Shown piece after piece: positions 54,740 to 63,582 of a stretch of DNA of 64,000 nucleotides. The stretch's first letter is position 1. Every line of letters starts with the position of its first letter. This stretch comes from Fusobacterium sp. (GTDB lineage: Bacteria; Fusobacteriota; Fusobacteriia; Fusobacteriales; Fusobacteriaceae), in assembly GCF_032477075.1 (NCBI RefSeq), contig NZ_JAWDXO010000002.1, forward strand, positions 124,001 to 188,000, in the 5' to 3' direction. The position numbers were made by a program, and so were the translations under genes. The notes under the pieces were generated by a model. That model had not been told where the DNA came from. It saw only the letters and a program-made list of their open reading frames with translations, and made no database searches.

Positions 54740-55933
54740 TTATTTAACAGTCAAAGCAGAAACTAACCCATTAACTGCTTTTTCCACCCATTCTGGAGTT
54801 GTTGCCAAATTGAGTCTGATAAATCCTTCTCCACCTTTTCCAAACCAATCTCCATAGTCTACTGCTAGTCTAGCCTTAGTTTGTATAAACTCTTTCATTC
54901 CACTTTCATTAGTTTTTCCAATATAAGCACTTAAATCCAACCATGCCAAATAAGTCCCTTCCAATGGACTCAACTTAGCTTCTGGCAATTCTTTAGATAA
55001 ACGAGTTTTTATATATTCATAATTATCTCTGATAATTTCTATAACAGTATCAAGCCATTCTCTTCCATGTGTATAAGCAGCTTCTATAGCATAATATCCC
55101 AGCATATTTCCTGTATCTTCATGAAGAGTAACCATTAATTCATCAAATTGTTTACGAAGTTCCTCTCCTGGTATAATAACAAAAGAATTTTTCATTCCAG
55201 CTAAATTAAATGTTTTTGAAGCAGCTGTTAAGACAATCATAATATCAGCATATTTTTCTTTTGATACTATAGCTGAAGGAATATGAGGATGATTACCTAT
55301 AATTAAATCATGATGTATTTCATCACTTATAACTTTAACATTATGTTTTTTGCAAATAACAAAAAGTTTATCTAATTCTTCTTCTCTCCAAACACGTCCA
55401 ACTGGATTATGTGGACTGCATAAAATATATAATTTAACATTGTTTTCAACTATTTTTCTTTCAAAATCATCAAAATCTATTGTATAAACCCCATTAGTAT
55501 TTACTAATTCGCTATATATCAATTTTCTTCCAACATCTTCTATTGCATGATGAAATGGATAGTATACTGGCATGTTTATAATTATAGCATCATCTTTTTT
55601 TGTCAGCATATTAACACACCAGAAAATACCAGTTACAACTCCAGGAGTAAAACGAATCCAATCTTTTTTTAATTCCCAGTTGTGATATTTTTTTTCCCAG
55701 TTTATAAAAGATTCATAATATTCATTTCTAGTAAGTGAATAACCAAATATTCCAAAATCAATCTTATTGTGAAGTGCCTCTATAACTTCTTTTGGAGCTT
55801 TAAAATCCATATCTGCTACCCACATAGATATCAAGTCAGAATCTCCATATTTGTCTTTTAAGATATCCCATTTTGAACAATTGGTATTATGACGATCTGG
55901 ACAATTTTCTTTTAAAAATTTTTCTTTTTCCAT
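54740..55933 (-). CDS. PatB/MalY family C-S lyase (PLP aminotransferase fold)
   Basis: 397 residues. Fold-type I PLP enzyme: VADMDFKAPKEVIEAL and FGIFGYSLTRNEYYESFINWEKKYHNWE at the start, FTPGVVTGIFWCVNMLTKKDD, ILCSPHNPVGRVWREEEL, VISDEIHHDLI, and the PLP lysine in TAASKTFNLAGMKNSFVII. These are MalY/PatB motifs (cystathionine beta-lyase / cysteine desulfhydrase). It splits C-S bonds to give pyruvate, ammonia and a thiol or H2S, a known fusobacterial activity. AGGAGGAATT precedes the ATG. It is first in the operon with the APC permease, with a strong promoter and a candidate MarR operator. Confidence 0.92.
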   Translation of the reverse strand: MEKEKFLKENCPDRHNTNCSKWDILKDKYGDSDLISMWVADMDFKAPKEVIEALHNKIDFGIFGYSLTRNEYYESFINWEKKYHNWELKKDWIRFTPGVVTGIFWCVNMLTKKDDAIIINMPVYYPFHHAIEDVGRKLIYSELVNTNGVYTIDFDDFERKIVENNVKLYILCSPHNPVGRVWREEELDKLFVICKKHNVKVISDEIHHDLIIGNHPHIPSAIVSKEKYADIMIVLTAASKTFNLAGMKNSFVIIPGEELRKQFDELMVTLHEDTGNMLGYYAIEAAYTHGREWLDTVIEIIRDNYEYIKTRLSKELPEAKLSPLEGTYLAWLDLSAYIGKTNESGMKEFIQTKARLAVDYGDWFGKGGEGFIRLNLATTPEWVEKAVNGLVSALTVK

Positions 55934-55951
55934 ATTAATTCCTCCTTAAAA

Positions 55952-56012
55952 ATAGTTTAAATACTAAACTATATTATGGTTCGATTATAATACAAACACT
56001 CAAAAAAATCAA
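55952..56012 (-). promoter_or_regulatory. C-S lyase promoter with MarR-type operator
   Basis: On the - strand: TTGATT (56007-56012), 17 bases, TATAAT (55984-55989). Just after the start region lies ATAGTTTA-AATAC-TAAACTAT (55952-55972), perfect 8-base arms around 5 bases. A near-identical copy lies before the divergent marR gene. Confidence 0.72.
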
Positions 56013-56153
56013 TAATAATCTTAATTTTTAAATATCTTTTTTAAATATTTATATTATAATATTTTAATGATTAAATAATTTTATATTTTTAAAGATATAG
56101 ACAAAGATTTTTTTTTATTATATACTACATAGTAGTAAGCTTTATTTTAAAAA

Positions 56154-56174
56154 ATAGTTTAATAGTTAAAATAT
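56154..56174 (+). promoter_or_regulatory. Second copy of the MarR-type operator
   Basis: ATAGTTTA-ATAGT-TAAAATAT: same arms and spacer length as the copy at 55952-55972, with one mismatch. It lies 29 bases before the marR start and suggests autoregulation. Confidence 0.6.
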
Positions 56175-56202
56175 TGATTATAAAAGAAAGGACAGAGATA
56201 AA

Positions 56203-56697
56203 TTGAAATATAAAAAAGAACCTAGTGCAGAGCTTTTTCAAATGATGAAAGAACGTATTAACCATATTTATAATTTTGTAAAATTATATAATGATTATAC
56301 GAATACTCCACATGACTATGGAACTGGTGATAAAATAAATATGTTAGGAATACATATTCTTACTGATATCGAAGAAAATCCTAAAATTACAGTTACTGAA
56401 TTAGCTTCTAAATGGTACAGAACTAAAGGTGGAATTTCTCAAATTATAAAAATGTTGGAAGAAAGGGGATATATTTTTAAAGAAAAAGTAGAAACAAATA
56501 AAAAAATTTTTCATTTGTATCCAACTCCAAAAGGAACAGAATTAAGTTTAGCCCATAAAATGTATGATTTAAAAAATCTAAATCATACACTTGAATATCT
56601 TCTTGAGCATTGTACAGAAGAGGAATTGTATGCTTTTCACAAAGTTATTGATTGCTATATTAAAATATTAAGCAATAACCAGATTCAAGATAAATAA
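56203..56697 (+). CDS. MarR family transcriptional regulator
   Basis: 164 residues from a TTG at 56203 (GAAAGGA about a dozen bases upstream). An ATG at residue 14 or 15 (FQMMKER) is an alternative, so the start is uncertain. The winged helix-turn-helix is clear: KITVTELASKWYRTKGGISQIIKMLEERGYIFKEKVETNKKIFHLYPTPKG. It is divergent from the C-S lyase/permease operon, and both starts carry the same palindrome, so it very likely controls sulfur amino-acid breakdown and itself. The inducer is unknown. Confidence 0.85.
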   Translation: MKYKKEPSAELFQMMKERINHIYNFVKLYNDYTNTPHDYGTGDKINMLGIHILTDIEENPKITVTELASKWYRTKGGISQIIKMLEERGYIFKEKVETNKKIFHLYPTPKGTELSLAHKMYDLKNLNHTLEYLLEHCTEEELYAFHKVIDCYIKILSNNQIQDK

Positions 56698-56711
56698 TTA
56701 TTTTTTAAAAG

Positions 56712-56740
56712 TAAAGAGGTCGAAATTAATCAACCTCTTT
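56712..56740. terminator. Bidirectional terminator
   Basis: AAAGAGGT (56713-56720) and ACCTCTTT (56733-56740) between convergent marR and cat-like genes, with T runs on both strands. Confidence 0.8.
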
Positions 56741-57394
56741 TTATATATTCAGCCAGTTTTCTATATCTAAAACTATTTCCTGAATATCATTTATTAGCTT
56801 ACATGTATGGTATCCATCAGCTACTGCATGAGCAACAAATACAGAAAATGGAAGCAATGTTTTTTTATCTTTTTTGTAATATTTACCAAATACAGTTACA
56901 GGAAAAAGCATATTTGACTCACTGTAAGTATCATTACTATATCCTGTAAAACTTAACCATGGAATTGATGAAACTGGAGAAAAGTTACCAGGTCGTTCAG
57001 GTTTACTTTTTATTCCTTTTATATCTTTATATTTTTCCATATCTTTCACAACATTGGAATAAAAAATAGAAAAAACTTCTGAGTATTCACTCCATATGTC
57101 TGAAAAAGTTTTATCATCTTTATGAAAAATAGTATAAGATGGATTACAGTAATCCCAATAACCTAAATTTCCATCTTTATCATAGCTCATTCTAAATTCT
57201 TTATTTTCATTGATTCCTCTCATAACTGCATAAATAAGTACTGGATAAAGTTTTAAGTTCTTTTCTTTTACTAATTCCAAAAGTTTTGTTATATCCATAT
57301 CTATATTGAGATTATACTTAGATTTTATAAAATTTATATAATAATAGTAATATTCCTTTCTCTCCCAAGTATCAATATTTATTTTATGAAACAT
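56741..57394 (-). CDS. Chloramphenicol acetyltransferase family (CatA type)
   Basis: 217 residues, the usual CatA length. Start FHKINIDTWERKEYYYYYINF, middle PVLIYAVMRGINENKEFRMS, and VSSIPWLSFTGY before the active-site motif FVAHAVADGYHTCKLINDIQ. His189 and Asp193 correspond to His195 and Asp199 of CAT III. The usual first His of the HH pair is Ala here. CatA trimers transfer acetyl from acetyl-CoA to chloramphenicol; chromosomal relatives may acetylate other alcohols. Whether it gives resistance cannot be told from sequence. It lies 17 bases after an AlkD-like gene on the same strand. Confidence 0.88.
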   Translation of the reverse strand: MFHKINIDTWERKEYYYYYINFIKSKYNLNIDMDITKLLELVKEKNLKLYPVLIYAVMRGINENKEFRMSYDKDGNLGYWDYCNPSYTIFHKDDKTFSDIWSEYSEVFSIFYSNVVKDMEKYKDIKGIKSKPERPGNFSPVSSIPWLSFTGYSNDTYSESNMLFPVTVFGKYYKKDKKTLLPFSVFVAHAVADGYHTCKLINDIQEIVLDIENWLNI

Positions 57395-57411
57395 ATTGTT
57401 ACCTCCCAGAA

Positions 57412-58125
57412 TTACTTTTTAAAACTTTTTACCAGTTCTTTATCTTCCTCACTTACCCTAAAAGATTCTCTTATTTTTTGAATAGCTTTATTCTGTGCCC
57501 AATTATCTAAGGTGTTGTTTTTTAAATATTCTAAAGTTTCATTTCTAAATTTTATAAATAAAGTTGAAATAAGCCATGCTTGTCCCATCTGTACATAATA
57601 TTCCTTATTTTTTACTGCTGAACATATTTTAAAAGTTTCATTTATATATTCTTTTTCTGTATAATAAGACATAAGAGTTATAAGTCCAAATCTTATTTTC
57701 CATTGATTATCAGACTCAGCCATTTTCTTAACTAAAGGATAAAAAAATTCTTTTTCTTTTTTTATTATTTTCAAATTACCAATAAAACTGTCACATATTC
57801 CCCAATTATTTATTTCATCAACAAATTTCTCTATATATTCTTTTATTATTTTTTTATCTGCTTTTACAAATCCTATAATCAGTCCTCTTATTCCTGTCTC
57901 TTCATAGTATTTTCCTTTTTTTTGAGAGAGAAAACCTTTCCAATCTCCTTTAGCTATCTTTTTAGCTATATCTTTTATTATTGGGCTTCTTAAACCTATT
58001 ACTTCAACCTCTGCTCCAATCACCTTATTATGAAATTCTTTATATTTTTCATCTTGTAATTTTTTCAATTCATCAATAAAGATTTCATAATTTTTTTTAT
58101 TCCATTTTATTAAAGTATAATCCAT
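57412..58125 (-). CDS. DNA alkylation repair protein, AlkD-like
   Basis: 237 residues of HEAT-like helices. NWGICDSF holds Trp108 and Asp112, matching the catalytic Trp109/Asp113 pair of Bacillus cereus AlkD. WKIRFGLITLMSYY contains the DNA-contacting Arg, and GQAWLISTLF a Trp like Trp187. The enzyme excises 3- and 7-alkylpurines without base flipping. The numbering agreement supports an active glycosylase. GGGGGA upstream of the ATG. Probably co-transcribed with the CatA-type gene; the pairing has no obvious logic. Confidence 0.88.
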   Translation of the reverse strand: MDYTLIKWNKKNYEIFIDELKKLQDEKYKEFHNKVIGAEVEVIGLRSPIIKDIAKKIAKGDWKGFLSQKKGKYYEETGIRGLIIGFVKADKKIIKEYIEKFVDEINNWGICDSFIGNLKIIKKEKEFFYPLVKKMAESDNQWKIRFGLITLMSYYTEKEYINETFKICSAVKNKEYYVQMGQAWLISTLFIKFRNETLEYLKNNTLDNWAQNKAIQKIRESFRVSEEDKELVKSFKK

Positions 58126-58265
58126 TTTTATCCCCCTTGTTCATATTTTATGTTCTCACTTATATATATACCTTAATATTTTAAAAAAATCAAAATATCT
58201 CTTGCTAAAAGTAATATTTTAGGGTAATAATTACATATAACATTTAAAATAGGGGAGGAATAAAA

Positions 58266-59699
58266 ATGAGTTATGTTTTAAATGAATATCTGCCACATCA
58301 AAAATATTTTGAGGATATTTCCAGAATACCTCATGGTTCACACAATGAAAAAGAATTAAGTGACTATCTTGTAAAATTTGCTGGTAATCTAGGGCTAAAA
58401 GTTAAACAAGATAAATTGTATAATGTCATAATCTACAAACCTGCAAGTGAAGGTTATGAAAATCATCCTGTAGTTATTCTTCAATCTCACATAGATATGG
58501 TTTGTGAAAAAAATGGAGACTGTGATTTTGATTTTGAAAAAGATTCTTTACAATTATATATAGAAGATGGTTTTGTAAAAGCAAAAGGAACTACTCTAGG
58601 AGCTGATGATGGTGCTGGTGCTGCTTTGACAATGGCTGTTCTTGCTGATAAAACTTTAAAACATCCTGCTCTGGAATGTGTTTTTACAGTATGTGAGGAA
58701 GTTGGTCTTATAGGGGCTCAGGCTCTTGATAAAAAAGATTTTACTTCTAAAAGACTTATCAATTTAGATAACAGCAGTGCATTAAGTACTTATGTTTCTT
58801 GTTCTGGAGGTTTAAGATTCAGATTTAAAAAGAAATTAGAAATGGTAAAATGTAATTCTTCAATTTACAAATTGGAAGTAAGAGGACTCTATGGAGGTCA
58901 TTCAGGTGGAAATATTCATCTTGAAAGAGGAAATTCAAATAAAATATGCAGCAGAGTTCTTTATCATTTAAACAAAGAAGTTGGAATTAACCTTGTAAAT
59001 ATGGATGGAGGTTCAAAGGAAAATGCTATTCCTAGAGAAGCCACTGCTGTTTTTGCAAGTGACGCTGATTTTGAAAAAATCAAAAATATTGTTGCCAGAC
59101 AGGGAGAAAAGATCAAAAAAGAACTTATGTATAGTGATGCTGGACTTACTGTAGAAGTTTATGAAGATAGAGCTGAAAAAATGTGTACAAAAGATATAAG
59201 TGATTCTATAATTACTATGTTCTATATGCTTCCCAATGGATTTAAACATAGAAGTATGGTAATTGATGATCTCACAGTTGCATCACAAAATATGGGAGTC
59301 ATAAAGACTGTAGATAACGAAATTATCTGTACTTATTCTCTTCGTGGAGCAATAGAATCATATAATGATGAAGGTATGGAAGTATTAGTTAATTTCTGTA
59401 ATATATTTGGTTTTGAATGGGAAAGTGGTTCACGTTATCCAGCTTGGGAATATACTGAAATTTCTGATATGAGAGAAATTTTAAAAACTGTATATAAAGA
59501 TTTTTATAATAGAGATATCCAAATTAAAGCTACTCATGGTGGCCTTGAATGTGGAGTGTTCAAAAAAATAATTCCTGATATTGATATAGTTACCCTTGGA
59601 GCTGATTCTTATGATGTACATACTCCTAATGAAAGAATGAACTTAGAATCATTTGACAATACATATAAACTTCTTGTACAATATTTGGAAAATCTTTAG
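58266..59699 (+). CDS. pepD: Aminoacyl-histidine dipeptidase PepD (M20C)
   Basis: 477 residues. Metal-site motifs: VVILQSHIDMVCEKNGDCDFD, TTLGADDGAGAALTMAVL, TVCEEVGLIGAQALD and a long lid domain from about residue 200 (YGGHSGGNIHLERGN). The C-terminus has ATHGGLECGVF and VHTPNERMNLESFDNTYKLL. PepD hydrolyses Xaa-His and other dipeptides in the cytosol and so could feed histidine to the hdc operon 10 kb away. GGGGAGGAA precedes the ATG. 12 bases separate it from a GNAT gene. Confidence 0.95.
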   Translation: MSYVLNEYLPHQKYFEDISRIPHGSHNEKELSDYLVKFAGNLGLKVKQDKLYNVIIYKPASEGYENHPVVILQSHIDMVCEKNGDCDFDFEKDSLQLYIEDGFVKAKGTTLGADDGAGAALTMAVLADKTLKHPALECVFTVCEEVGLIGAQALDKKDFTSKRLINLDNSSALSTYVSCSGGLRFRFKKKLEMVKCNSSIYKLEVRGLYGGHSGGNIHLERGNSNKICSRVLYHLNKEVGINLVNMDGGSKENAIPREATAVFASDADFEKIKNIVARQGEKIKKELMYSDAGLTVEVYEDRAEKMCTKDISDSIITMFYMLPNGFKHRSMVIDDLTVASQNMGVIKTVDNEIICTYSLRGAIESYNDEGMEVLVNFCNIFGFEWESGSRYPAWEYTEISDMREILKTVYKDFYNRDIQIKATHGGLECGVFKKIIPDIDIVTLGADSYDVHTPNERMNLESFDNTYKLLVQYLENL

Positions 59700-59711
59700 G
59701 AGGTAGAATTC

Positions 59712-60251
59712 ATGATAGAAGGAAAAAAAATAATTTTGCGTGCTTATAAAGAAAGCGATGTTGAAGTTTCTTTTAATCTTATAAATACTTTAAATATAAG
59801 GACAATGCTTGGAAGAATTGATATCTTTCCTTCCTCTATGGCTGCTCAAAAAGAATTTGTAGAAAAAACTATAAGCAATACTGGACCAACTTTCAACTTT
59901 GCTATTGAAGAAAAAGAAAGTGGTAGATATATTGGTGGATGCGGAATAAATTCCTATGATTCTAAAAACAGAAAAGTTGTTATTGGATTATGGCTTGGAG
60001 AAGAATATCAAGAAAAAGGTTATGGAAGTGATACTCTTCGAACTCTCTGCAGCTTTATTTTTGATGAAATGAATATCCATAAAATTGATCTTGATTATTT
60101 TAGTTTTAATGAAAAAGGAAAAAAATGTTATGAAAAAGTTGGTTTTAAACAAGAAGGAATAAGAAGAAAAGAACTTTTTAGATTTGGAAAATATCACGAT
60201 ATAATTGAAATGGGACTTTTTAAAGAAGATCTCATCTTAAAAGAAGATTAA
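59712..60251 (+). CDS. GNAT family N-acetyltransferase
   Basis: 179 residues: KIILRAYKESDVEVSFNLINTLNIRTMLG at the start, then VVIGLWLGEEYQEKGYGSDTLRTLCSFIF (acetyl-CoA pyrophosphate loop Q-x-K-G-Y-G) and EKVGFKQEGIRRKELFRFGKYHDIIEMG, the RimJ/RimL-like ending. GGAGG precedes the start. It probably forms an operon with pepD. Target unknown. Confidence 0.9.
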   Translation: MIEGKKIILRAYKESDVEVSFNLINTLNIRTMLGRIDIFPSSMAAQKEFVEKTISNTGPTFNFAIEEKESGRYIGGCGINSYDSKNRKVVIGLWLGEEYQEKGYGSDTLRTLCSFIFDEMNIHKIDLDYFSFNEKGKKCYEKVGFKQEGIRRKELFRFGKYHDIIEMGLFKEDLILKED

Positions 60252-60287
60252 AAAATAGGAAGCTCCTATTGGAGCTTCCTATTTTTT
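60250..60287. terminator. Perfect 17-base-arm bidirectional terminator
   Basis: AAAAAATAGGAAGCTCC (60250-60266), TATT loop, GGAGCTTCCTATTTTTT (60271-60287). It lies between the GNAT stop and, one base further, the stop of the SpoIID-domain gene. Confidence 0.92.
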
Positions 60288-60288
60288 C

Positions 60289-61896
60289 TTACCATACATA
60301 ATTTGCTGCTTCAGTAAATCCTCCTGATGTAGAAAAATATTTTGCATCTACTGGATTTTCCCCATGCATCAAAACTTTTCCTTTAGTACTTTCTATTGCC
60401 TCTTTAGCATCATCATTCTCAATTTGATTATTATACACTTGACTTTCAGTAGTGTCTTTTACATGAAATCCATCATTTTTATATCTGAATTTCAAATAAT
60501 CACTTAATGCATAAGTTCTGGCTGCAATTGCTTGAGCTTTAAGAGCTTCTACTCCAAAACTTTGTGGCATTTCACTTGGTACTACTTGTTTCAGATAATC
60601 CTCCATATAAATCTCATTTATTATTCTTACACCTTTGCTGGAAGTTCTTGAAAGTTTCAATTCTATTGTCCCACGATAATTAGGATTTGTAGTATGCATC
60701 TTTTTTATTCCAGCCAAAGTGATGTAATATCCAGTCCCTTCAACTACTACTGGATTAACAGTTTTTACTCTCTGTTTTCCATTAACTTTTATAGAAAGCT
60801 TTTTCCCTTCATTTATAACCTCTATTTTATGTCTTACAGGTACATCTATTTTGAACCCTGAACCTACTATCCTTATTTTTCCACCACTATAAAGAGTAAC
60901 TTTTGTATGATCTAATCCACCATTGCTATTACTTATCCCAACTCTAATATTTTTATCTACTTCTTTCATGCTGTACATATCCTTTATATCAGTATTGGGA
61001 TAATATCTTTTTAGTACATCTTTATATGAATAATTATAATTTTTAGTTAAATCATAAGCTGTCCATTGTGGCATACCTACTCCATGACCATTTCCTCCAC
61101 CATACAGAGTTATATTTCCAGAATTTTTTTCTATAGCAAAATAAGCTGATGGTAAAAGTGTTATATTATTCCTCAAAGCTTTTAAGTTATAATTTTCAGT
61201 TCCACCTTTTGTTCCATATAAAGGAATTGTTCTATTAGTTTTTGTACTATTTTTATCAGCAGTAAGAAGCTTTCTTATATTTAATTCTTTAGATACTAAA
61301 AATTTATTCTTATTAGTAGTTACTAAAAGATAAGTTATTACTCCAGATCTTCCTCTGGCAGCTACTTCTACATTTTTTACTTCTCCAACTGTTGCCCCTG
61401 TTATAGGAAGAGATTTCCATTCCCCATTGCTTAATGTCATCACATCTCTTGGTCTTACTTTGTATACCATAGGAAGATTACGAGCTGTTGAATTCATTAA
61501 TTCTTTTTCCGTAAATGTTATCTTCCATCTCCAGTAATTAGAATTTGATCCATATCCTGTTATTGAAGTATCTTTAAAAAATTTAAGCATCTCTTTCTCA
61601 TTATGCTTTTTAAAAAAACTATATCCATGTTCTTTTAATACATCATTTCCTGGTACAAGATACTCTACAGATTTCCCTTTAAAATTCTCTGGAATTGGAA
61701 GTCCATTTTGCTTAAAAAAACTGTAATCCAATTCATAATCAGCATCTGTATGCTGAGCTTTTTGTGGCTTAGAACTTGAAAATATTCCGCTAAATATACC
61801 TCCAGAAGAAGGTTTCTTAGAAGATGTAGAGCTACATCCGCCTATGAAAGCAGCCATTAATACAATTAGAAATATTTTACTTAATTTTTTTTTCAT
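60289..61896 (-). CDS. SpoIID/LytB domain lipoprotein
   Basis: 535 residues. Lipoprotein signal KLSKIFLIVLMAAFIGGC (Cys21). Residues ~50-240 form a domain I do not recognise. VGMPQWTAYDLTKNYNYSYKDVLKRYYP resembles the end of SpoIID-type proteins. The SpoIID core lies at the C-terminus: INEIYMEDYLKQVVPSEMPQSFGVEALKAQAIAARTYAL with the catalytic Glu in SEMP, then KYFSTSGGFTEAANYVW. SpoIID cleaves denuded glycan strands as a lytic transglycosylase. The family usually continues well past the STSGG motif, but here it stops six residues after EA, right at the terminator. The order of parts is also odd (the GMPQW motif precedes the core), suggesting circular permutation. It is in an operon with kdsB (24 bases). 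Confidence 0.82.
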   Translation of the reverse strand: MKKKLSKIFLIVLMAAFIGGCSSTSSKKPSSGGIFSGIFSSSKPQKAQHTDADYELDYSFFKQNGLPIPENFKGKSVEYLVPGNDVLKEHGYSFFKKHNEKEMLKFFKDTSITGYGSNSNYWRWKITFTEKELMNSTARNLPMVYKVRPRDVMTLSNGEWKSLPITGATVGEVKNVEVAARGRSGVITYLLVTTNKNKFLVSKELNIRKLLTADKNSTKTNRTIPLYGTKGGTENYNLKALRNNITLLPSAYFAIEKNSGNITLYGGGNGHGVGMPQWTAYDLTKNYNYSYKDVLKRYYPNTDIKDMYSMKEVDKNIRVGISNSNGGLDHTKVTLYSGGKIRIVGSGFKIDVPVRHKIEVINEGKKLSIKVNGKQRVKTVNPVVVEGTGYYITLAGIKKMHTTNPNYRGTIELKLSRTSSKGVRIINEIYMEDYLKQVVPSEMPQSFGVEALKAQAIAARTYALSDYLKFRYKNDGFHVKDTTESQVYNNQIENDDAKEAIESTKGKVLMHGENPVDAKYFSTSGGFTEAANYVW

Positions 61897-61920
61897 AAAT
61901 TTTGTTCCCCCTGAATGATG

Positions 61921-62661
61921 TTATTTTATTTTTATGCTATGCTCTGTGATGTATTTTCTAACTTTATCTAATTCTTCTTGTGTATCCACTCCTATTATTT
62001 TATATGGAGTTTCTATAACCTTAATTTTATACCCATTTTCTAATACTCTAAGTTGCTCTAAAGATTCTGAACTCTCTAAAGGAGTAGAGTCCATTTTTGA
62101 ATATTCCATTACAAAATCTCTTTTATATCCATATATTCCTATATGTTTGTAATAATTTTTCAAATCCAGATTTCTTGGATAAGGAATTACACTTCTTGAA
62201 AAATACATTGCAAAGTCATTTTTATCAGTCACCACTTTTACAGAATTTGGATTTTCTATTTCTTCCATAGTATTTAATTTATGTTTTAATGTGCTCATAA
62301 GAATAGATTTATCTTCTAAAAATGAATTAATTATAGAATTTATCATTTCAGGTTCTATTAAAGGTTCATCACCTTGAATATTTACAATAACATCATATTC
62401 AGAATATATCTCGCAAACTTCTGCTATTCTACTTGTTCCATTACTATGATCCTTTCTTGTCATAATAACATTTCCACCAAAAGATTTTATTTCTTTTACT
62501 ATTCTCTCATCATCTGTTGCAATTACTACATTATCTAATTTTGACAAAAGAGCTCTTCTATATACCCATTCTACCATTGTAGACCCACATATATCTTTCA
62601 ATGGTTTTCCCTCTAATCTTGTTGAGGCATATCTTGATGGTATAACTCCTAAAAATTTCAA
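61921..62661 (-). CDS. kdsB: 3-deoxy-manno-octulosonate cytidylyltransferase
   Basis: 246 residues: FLGVIPSRYASTRLEGKPLKDICG (nucleotide-binding loop), VVIATDDERIVKEIKSFGGNVIMT, YDVIVNIQGDEPLIEPEMI (metal Asp), FSRSVIPYPR, and HIGIYGYKRDFV. It activates KDO as CMP-KDO for lipid A-core synthesis, so this organism makes LPS. GGAGGATG precedes the ATG. First gene of a two-gene operon with the SpoIID-domain lipoprotein. Confidence 0.96.
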   Translation of the reverse strand: MKFLGVIPSRYASTRLEGKPLKDICGSTMVEWVYRRALLSKLDNVVIATDDERIVKEIKSFGGNVIMTRKDHSNGTSRIAEVCEIYSEYDVIVNIQGDEPLIEPEMINSIINSFLEDKSILMSTLKHKLNTMEEIENPNSVKVVTDKNDFAMYFSRSVIPYPRNLDLKNYYKHIGIYGYKRDFVMEYSKMDSTPLESSESLEQLRVLENGYKIKVIETPYKIIGVDTQEELDKVRKYITEHSIKIK

Positions 62662-62771
62662 TTTACATCCTCCTTCAAATTGTGTAAAATAAATGTATTG
62701 ATATTCTTATTATACCTAAAAATAAAAGAATATTCAAAGAAAAAATATCATATTTACATCGGAGGGATTTT

Positions 62772-63548
62772 ATGAAAATGAAAAAAGTTTTATCATTGGT
62801 ATTTTTGGCCCTTTTTCTTATCTCTTGTTCTAGCACTCCTATTACTGGAAGAAAACAACTTCTTTTAGTAAATGAAGAAGAAACTATTCAAAACAGTTAT
62901 GCTCAATATGCCCAAGTTATTAAGCAAAGCACTGTGCTTAATAACAATGACGCTAAACTTGTAAAAAAAGTTGGAAACAACATTGCCAAGGCTGTAGAAA
63001 AATATTTTGAACTTCATCCTGAACAAAGAACATCTAAAGTTAAATATCAGTGGGAATTTAATCTTATAAAAGATGATACTCCTAATGCTTGGTGTATGCC
63101 TGGTGGTAAAGTTGCTTTCTATACTGGTATTCTTCCTTATACAAAAGGAGAACAAGGAATTGCAGTAGTTATGTCTCATGAAATTGCCCATGCAATAGCA
63201 GAACACAGTAGAGAACAGCAAAGTCAAAGCTTAGTCCAAGGTGGAGTAGGAGCAGTTCTTCAAACTGCCTTTGGTGTTCCTCAGGAACTTTATGGAAGTG
63301 CTTCTAATTTAGTTATGCTTGGATACAGCAGAAAACAAGAAACTGAAGCTGATGAACTTGGACTTATTTTTATGAAACTTGCTGGATATAATCCTAGTTA
63401 TGCTCTTACTTTCTGGGAAAGAATGTCTAGTGCAGGTGGTGGAAAACAATCTCCTGAATTTTTAAGTACTCATCCTAATGATAAAACTAGAATAGAAAAT
63501 ATTAAAAAGTTTTTAAATAGTCCTACATTTTTAAATGTAAAAAAATAA
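62772..63548 (+). CDS. M48 family metalloprotease lipoprotein
   Basis: 258 residues. Lipoprotein signal KKVLSLVFLALFLISC (lipobox LISC, Cys19), then SSTPITGRKQLLLV, the typical start of LoiP/YcaL-type M48 proteins. Zinc site HEIAH at 136-140 in MSHEIAHAIAEHSREQQ, with the third ligand in RKQETEADELGLIFM, and STHPNDKTRIENIKKF at the end. It is a periplasmic membrane-anchored protease, probably in outer-membrane protein quality control. GGAGGG precedes the ATG. 34 bases before the histidine phosphatase gene. Confidence 0.93.
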   Translation: MKMKKVLSLVFLALFLISCSSTPITGRKQLLLVNEEETIQNSYAQYAQVIKQSTVLNNNDAKLVKKVGNNIAKAVEKYFELHPEQRTSKVKYQWEFNLIKDDTPNAWCMPGGKVAFYTGILPYTKGEQGIAVVMSHEIAHAIAEHSREQQSQSLVQGGVGAVLQTAFGVPQELYGSASNLVMLGYSRKQETEADELGLIFMKLAGYNPSYALTFWERMSSAGGGKQSPEFLSTHPNDKTRIENIKKFLNSPTFLNVKK

Positions 63549-63582
63549 AAAAATTTATAATTAAGAAGGGAAATATAAGCAA

